9,137 nucleotides of DNA. It comes from an uncultured Oscillospiraceae bacterium. GTDB lineage: Bacteria > Bacillota > Clostridia > Oscillospirales > Ruminococcaceae. The stretch spans positions 1-9,137 of the forward strand of contig CAJTSP010000106.1 in assembly GCA_910578965.1 (NCBI GenBank), given 5' to 3'. Position 1 is the stretch's first letter. The number at the start of each line of letters is the position of its first letter. The notes beneath the pieces were generated by a model. It was not told where the DNA came from, did not search any database, and worked only from the letters and a program-made list of their open reading frames with translations. A program made the position numbers and the translations under genes. This document shows, piece after piece, positions 5,459 to 9,137 of this stretch.

Positions 5459-7294
5459 ATGGACCCTGCCCAAAAGCGTCGCGGCCGGTTTGGCATCCAG
5501 GCGCGGGTGCTCAGCCTGGCGGTGCTCTTTACCCTCTTTACGGCCGGCATTATCATTATAAGCAGCGCCCGCTCGCTGGCACAGCAGCTACGGCGTTCTA
5601 CCATCCAGTCGGCCGAGTATACCCTACAGGCGGCGGGGGCCGGCATCCGGCAGGATATCCAGGAGGTAGACGAGCTGTCCCTTTGGTGCTGCGTCGATTC
5701 CACCGTGCGCACCGCCATGCTCACCGACATTTCCACCGGGGTGCTCACGCATACCGTCTACCCCATCATCGCCAACAAGTACAATTCAATGCACACTGCC
5801 CCCTATATCCAGCGCTTTTTGCTCGCCAGCAAAAACGGCCGCATCATTATGATGGGTACGGCGGCCAGCCAGTCCCGCGCCGTCGGGCAGGAGGCCCTGG
5901 GCCTTTTGCCCGGCATGGCCGAGGGGGAGCCGATGGCCCGGTGGGAGAGCATCCAAAAGGACCCGCTCATGCAGTCCGGCATTGTCGTGGAGGGCATCCC
6001 CATCACCCAGCGGATGGTGCGGGGGCCCAGCCAGTACGCCGCCTCGGTGTACCTGTCGGTTTCGCCGGCCCTCATCACCGACCCACTGCGCGCCCTTGCC
6101 CCCGAGGACGGCTCCTGGCTGTGCTGGGTCATGGGCGGTACCCTCTATCGGGTGCAGGGAGGCAGCCTCGTGCCGCTGGGCCGGGCCGGAGAGCTGCTGG
6201 AAGGCCAGCCCCGGGACCCGGATACCCTCGACGAGGGCACCGCGGTGTACAATGCCTGCTTTGAAGGCAACGACTGTACCGCGGTGGTCTGCCCGCTGGG
6301 GGTGCATGAGCTGTACCTGGGGCTGGTGCTGCCCCAAGGCCGGCTGCCGGCCTCCCTGTATCTTTTGCGCGGTCCGGCCCTCATCGGCCTCGCGGTGGTG
6401 CTGGTGATGGGGCTTGGCATGGCCCTGCTGCTGCAGCGCACGGTGGCCGTGCCCATCGGCCAGCTACAGCGGCGGATTGCCAAGGTGAGCGAGGGGGATT
6501 TTGCCGCCGACCCCGCCATTGAATGGAACCACGAGCTGGGGGATGTGGGCCGGGGGATCAACCATCTGGCCCAAAGCGTCAGCGACCTGATGGCCCGTCG
6601 GGTAGAGGACGAAAAGCAGCGGCTGGACCTTGAGTACCGGATGCTGCAAAACCAGATCAGCCCGCATTTTATCTACAACACCCTCAACAGCATCAAGTGG
6701 ATGGCCACCATCCAGCACGCGCCCGGGGTGGCCGAGATGGTCACCGCCCTCTCGCGGCTGCTCAAGAGCGTTTCCAAGGGCAACCAGCGCCTGGTGCCGC
6801 TGGCCGAGGAATTTGGCCTGTTGGAGGACTATTTTACCATCCAGCGTTACCGCTACGGCGGCACCCTCGCCCTCAGCCTGCCCCCGGCCGCAGAGCTTGA
6901 GGCCTTTGGCGGGTACCTCATCCCCCGGTTTACCTTACAGCCCCTGGCCGAAAACGCCATCTTCCACGGCATCGAGCCCAAAGGCGGGGTTGGCTCGCTC
7001 AGCCTGAGCCTTGCCGCCGGCGAGGGGGGCGATTTGCTGCTGCGCCTGGCCGACGACGGGGTGGGCATGCCCCCGGGCCAGATCGAGCGCATTCTGGCCG
7101 GGCCGCAGCCCGGGCGGGCCGAGCAGGCGCGCTTTCGGCATGTGGGGGTGTGGAATGTGCACCGGCTTTTGCAGTTGAGCTTTGGGCCGCAGTACGGCCT
7201 TGCCATCGAGAGCGGGCCGGCGGGCGGCACCACGGTAACCCTGCGGCTGCCCCGCCCGGCCGAAATTGCGGGGGGCAAGGCGGAGGGGCCGTAG
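5459..7294 (+). CDS. Membrane sensor histidine kinase, YesM/LytS-type (His_kinase + HATPase_c)
   Basis: A 611-residue sensor kinase. ATG 5459 is chosen because AAGGAGG lies eight bases upstream; the frame continues back to 5378, but that stretch contains the promoter. Domains in order: a basic cytoplasmic tail; membrane segment at about 16-36 (LSLAVLFTLFTAGIIIIS); an extracellular sensor region of about 265 residues (40-303), probably Cache-like by family precedent; second membrane segment about 305-326; HAMP linker about 327-380 (VPIGQLQRRIAKVSEGDFAA); short coiled coil; and the His_kinase domain with LQNQISPHFIYNTLNSIKWM, H403 being the phospho-acceptor. The ATPase domain shows LQPLAENAIFHG (N499), ADDGVGMPPG (531-540) and VGVWNVHRL (562-570). 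It should phosphorylate the response regulator encoded 72 bases downstream. The ligand is likely an oligosaccharide or the loaded binding protein, which is inference. Confidence 0.95.
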   Translation: MDPAQKRRGRFGIQARVLSLAVLFTLFTAGIIIISSARSLAQQLRRSTIQSAEYTLQAAGAGIRQDIQEVDELSLWCCVDSTVRTAMLTDISTGVLTHTVYPIIANKYNSMHTAPYIQRFLLASKNGRIIMMGTAASQSRAVGQEALGLLPGMAEGEPMARWESIQKDPLMQSGIVVEGIPITQRMVRGPSQYAASVYLSVSPALITDPLRALAPEDGSWLCWVMGGTLYRVQGGSLVPLGRAGELLEGQPRDPDTLDEGTAVYNACFEGNDCTAVVCPLGVHELYLGLVLPQGRLPASLYLLRGPALIGLAVVLVMGLGMALLLQRTVAVPIGQLQRRIAKVSEGDFAADPAIEWNHELGDVGRGINHLAQSVSDLMARRVEDEKQRLDLEYRMLQNQISPHFIYNTLNSIKWMATIQHAPGVAEMVTALSRLLKSVSKGNQRLVPLAEEFGLLEDYFTIQRYRYGGTLALSLPPAAELEAFGGYLIPRFTLQPLAENAIFHGIEPKGGVGSLSLSLAAGEGGDLLLRLADDGVGMPPGQIERILAGPQPGRAEQARFRHVGVWNVHRLLQLSFGPQYGLAIESGPAGGTTVTLRLPRPAEIAGGKAEGP

Positions 7295-7366
7295 GCGGAA
7301 CAGGCCAAACCCGAACCGGCCGGACCCGAACATAAGAAGTTCAACCAAAAAAGGGGGGCACAGCCA

Positions 7367-8617
7367 ATGCTGAAAGCGCTTTTGGTGGACGATGAACCCC
7401 TGGTGCTGATCGGTTTGCAGGGCATGCTGGACTGGGAGGCCCTGGGCTGGGAGGTGGCGGGCACCGCCCGCAACGGCGGCGAGGCGCTGGAGGCCATCCG
7501 CCAAAAAAAGCCCGACCTTGTTTTTTGCGACATCCGCATGCCGGTGATGGATGGGCTGGAGCTGGCCCGCCGCTGCCGGGAGGAGGACCCCGCGCTGCCC
7601 CTGTTCATCATGTTGACCAGCTACGAGGAATTCGACTATGTCAAGCAAAGCCTGCGGCTGGGGGTACTGGAGTACATGGTCAAGTTAGAGCTCACGGCCG
7701 AAGGGCTGGCCGCCGCCTTGCAGCGGGCCGAGGTGCGTATCCGGCAGGAGCGCTCACGGCGCGAGCCTTCTGCCCCGCCGGCGGAGGACGGGCTGGCCCA
7801 GTACCGCGAGCGGTTTTATTTGCAGCTTTACGGCGGGCTTTTAAGCGACGCGGCGGTTTTTAAGCGGTTGTGCGGCGAGCTGGGGCTGCGGTTTGACGCG
7901 CCGGCCTATGTGGTGGCGCTGGGCGCTCTGCAAACCCGCCTGCAGGATACCGGCCAGCTTGCCACCTTAAGCGCCGGGGTCACCAAACTGGCCGCCGATA
8001 CTCTGCCCAAATTTTTGCCCTGTACGGTTACCGGCATGGACCTGCGGCATTTTTCGGTGCTGTTCCCGCTCAAAGAGGCCGAGCGGCTGGAGGAGCAGCT
8101 CTCGGCTACCCTGCAAAAAACCGGCGGGCTGCTCTACGAATACTTCGGCACCCCGGTGTGGTGGGCGGTGGGACGGCCGGTACAGGATATTTTAGATGTG
8201 CAAAAGAGCCAGCGGGCGGCCTTTTCGGGCCTTGCGCTCTTAAGCGCCGAGAGCCCCATCGTCTTTGAGCCCGCCCGGGCCGGGGGCTACCACGCCCAGC
8301 AGGTGGTGCAGATCCAGGAGTACATCCAACAGAACCTCGGCAAGCGCCTTTCGCTCAACGATGTGGCGTCGGCGTTCGGCATCAGCCCCAACTACCTAAG
8401 CCAGTTGTTTGCCCAGTGGGGCGAAAGCGGCTTTGTGGAGTTTGTCACCGCGGCGAGGGTCAATGCCGCCAAGGAGCTGATGGCCAGCACCGACCTGAAA
8501 ATCTACGAGATCAGCGACAAATTGGGCTTTGAGAGCGCCTTTTACTTCAGCAAGGTGTTCAAAAAGGTGGAGGGGGTCACCCCCCGGGCCTACATCCAGC
8601 GGCTGAAGGGCTTTTGA
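7367..8617 (+). CDS. AraC-type response regulator, YesN family
   Basis: A 416-residue transcription regulator starting at ATG 7367, eight bases after AAGGGGGG. The N-terminal receiver domain (1-120) has the acidic pair D8/D9 in LLVDDEPLVLIG, the phospho-acceptor D55 in FCDIRMPVMDG, T84 in IMLTSYEEFDYVKQ, and K106. The residue after K106 is leucine, where most receivers have proline. A central region of roughly 190 residues, poorly conserved in this family, leads to a C-terminal AraC DNA-binding domain (about 313-414) with two helix-turn-helix motifs: LSLNDVASAFGISPNYLSQL (328-347) and IYEISDKLGFESAFYFSKVF (379-398), then the family signature GVTPRAYI (403-410). Together with the kinase it forms a two-component system of the type that controls adjacent sugar transport genes. 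It is expected to act on both divergent promoters, using the 20-bp-phased repeats. That target assignment is inference. Confidence 0.95.
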   Translation: MLKALLVDDEPLVLIGLQGMLDWEALGWEVAGTARNGGEALEAIRQKKPDLVFCDIRMPVMDGLELARRCREEDPALPLFIMLTSYEEFDYVKQSLRLGVLEYMVKLELTAEGLAAALQRAEVRIRQERSRREPSAPPAEDGLAQYRERFYLQLYGGLLSDAAVFKRLCGELGLRFDAPAYVVALGALQTRLQDTGQLATLSAGVTKLAADTLPKFLPCTVTGMDLRHFSVLFPLKEAERLEEQLSATLQKTGGLLYEYFGTPVWWAVGRPVQDILDVQKSQRAAFSGLALLSAESPIVFEPARAGGYHAQQVVQIQEYIQQNLGKRLSLNDVASAFGISPNYLSQLFAQWGESGFVEFVTAARVNAAKELMASTDLKIYEISDKLGFESAFYFSKVFKKVEGVTPRAYIQRLKGF

Positions 8618-8730
8618 GTCCGGCCGCGCCCGGAGGCCGCCGCTGCCGCATCCGCAAGGGCGGGGCTTGCCCCGGCCGGCGCGCGGCTTTTGGGGACGGG
8701 CAGATTGCTTTTACAGATCGGGGGTTCAAC

Positions 8731-9137
8731 ATGGGCTTGTTTGGCATGGGGCGCTTTGTCGCCCCGCAAAACGGCGCCCCGCAGCCCTCCAAAGGGCCGG
8801 GGCGGTATTTTGCGGCGGCGTGGGAGAACCTTGGGGCCCTTTTGGGGGCAAACCTTTTGTGCTGTGCCGGCTTTCTGCCGCTGGCGCTGGGGGTCAGCTT
8901 AGGGGTGGTGTACCAGAACTTCTGGCTCACCCTGCTGGGCGGGGCCCTGGGCGGCGCGCTGGCCGGCCCCTGCTGGACGCCGATGTTTTCGCTCTCATTA
9001 CAGGCTTTTTGCGGCGGCACCCGCGGCTGGCTGCGCCGCTGGCGGCGGGCCGCCCTGGCCGCCCTTGGCCCGTCAGCTCTTGCCGGAAGCCTGCTTGGCC
9101 TGCTGGGGGGCGCGGTGCTGCTGGTGGGGCGGCTGGC
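8731..9137 (+). CDS. Probable DUF624/YesL-like membrane protein, N-terminal part (cut by window edge)
   Basis: ATG 8731 opens a frame with no stop to the right edge, giving 135 visible residues. A modest GGGGG ribosome binding site lies seven bases upstream. The start MGLFGMGRF, a proline-rich hydrophilic tail, then YFAAAWENLGALLGANLLCC (about 31-50) and hydrophobic segments at about 46-64, 69-86 and 113-133 suggest a multi-pass membrane protein. The AGPCWTPMFSLSLQAF stretch (78-93) followed by an arginine-rich loop (GWLRRWRRA) resembles the GPATA...W region of DUF624 proteins such as YesL. In Bacillus, yesL sits directly beside yesM and yesN, which supports the call. No terminator separates it from the regulator 113 bases upstream. 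Function is unknown; the family call is moderate because the sequence is partial and very Gly/Ala/Leu-rich. Confidence 0.6.
   Translation, partial: MGLFGMGRFVAPQNGAPQPSKGPGRYFAAAWENLGALLGANLLCCAGFLPLALGVSLGVVYQNFWLTLLGGALGGALAGPCWTPMFSLSLQAFCGGTRGWLRRWRRAALAALGPSALAGSLLGLLGGAVLLVGRL

Noticed and set aside
7309..7331. ACCCGAAC repeated 15 bases apart between kinase and regulator genes
   Set aside because: Only two short copies in GC-rich sequence within a tightly spaced operon; no reason to assign a function.
8654..8674. Short GC hairpins after the response regulator gene considered as a terminator
   Set aside because: The stems are only 5 bp, alternative pairings compete, and no T-run follows, so read-through into the next gene is more likely.

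Overview
This GC-rich window looks like a chromosomal carbohydrate-utilisation locus of a Gram-positive gut bacterium, most likely a GC-rich member of the Clostridia (Oscillospiraceae/Ruminococcaceae type). The pointers are strong AGGAGG-type ribosome binding sites, a YesM/YesN-style two-component system, a lipoprotein sugar-binding protein and a CUT1 ABC transporter with no ATPase gene of its own. The taxonomic call is inference; no marker gene is present.

The layout is divergent around a 482-base regulatory region (4977-5458). On the minus strand, reading away from that region, are a lipoprotein solute-binding protein (3639-4976), a strong intrinsic terminator (about 3578-3611), two ABC permeases (2476-3402 and 1620-2462), a GH88-type unsaturated glucuronyl hydrolase (323-1477) and the start of a DUF2264 protein that runs off the left edge (1-280). 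On the plus strand are a membrane sensor histidine kinase (5459-7294), an AraC-type response regulator (7367-8617) and the start of a probable DUF624/YesL-like membrane protein that runs off the right edge (8731-9137).

The gene set mirrors the Bacillus subtilis yesL-M-N / yesO-P-Q-R rhamnogalacturonan module. Here the hydrolase carries GH88 (glycosaminoglycan-type) signatures rather than those of GH105, and it is paired with a DUF2264 protein. The working model is that the kinase senses an extracellular oligosaccharide, directly or through the binding protein, and the AraC-type regulator activates both divergent promoters. The transporter, energised by an ATPase encoded elsewhere, imports unsaturated uronate-containing oligosaccharides. 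The cytoplasmic GH88 enzyme, perhaps with the DUF2264 protein, then dismantles them. No lyase, sulfatase or uronate catabolic gene is visible, so the source polymer is not determined.

The most notable non-coding signal is a pair of GCA-centred direct repeats, exactly 20 bp apart, at each end of the divergent regulatory region. Each pair points towards its own gene, and its inner copy overlaps or abuts a TTGAC-type -35 element. This is a good candidate for the response regulator's operators.
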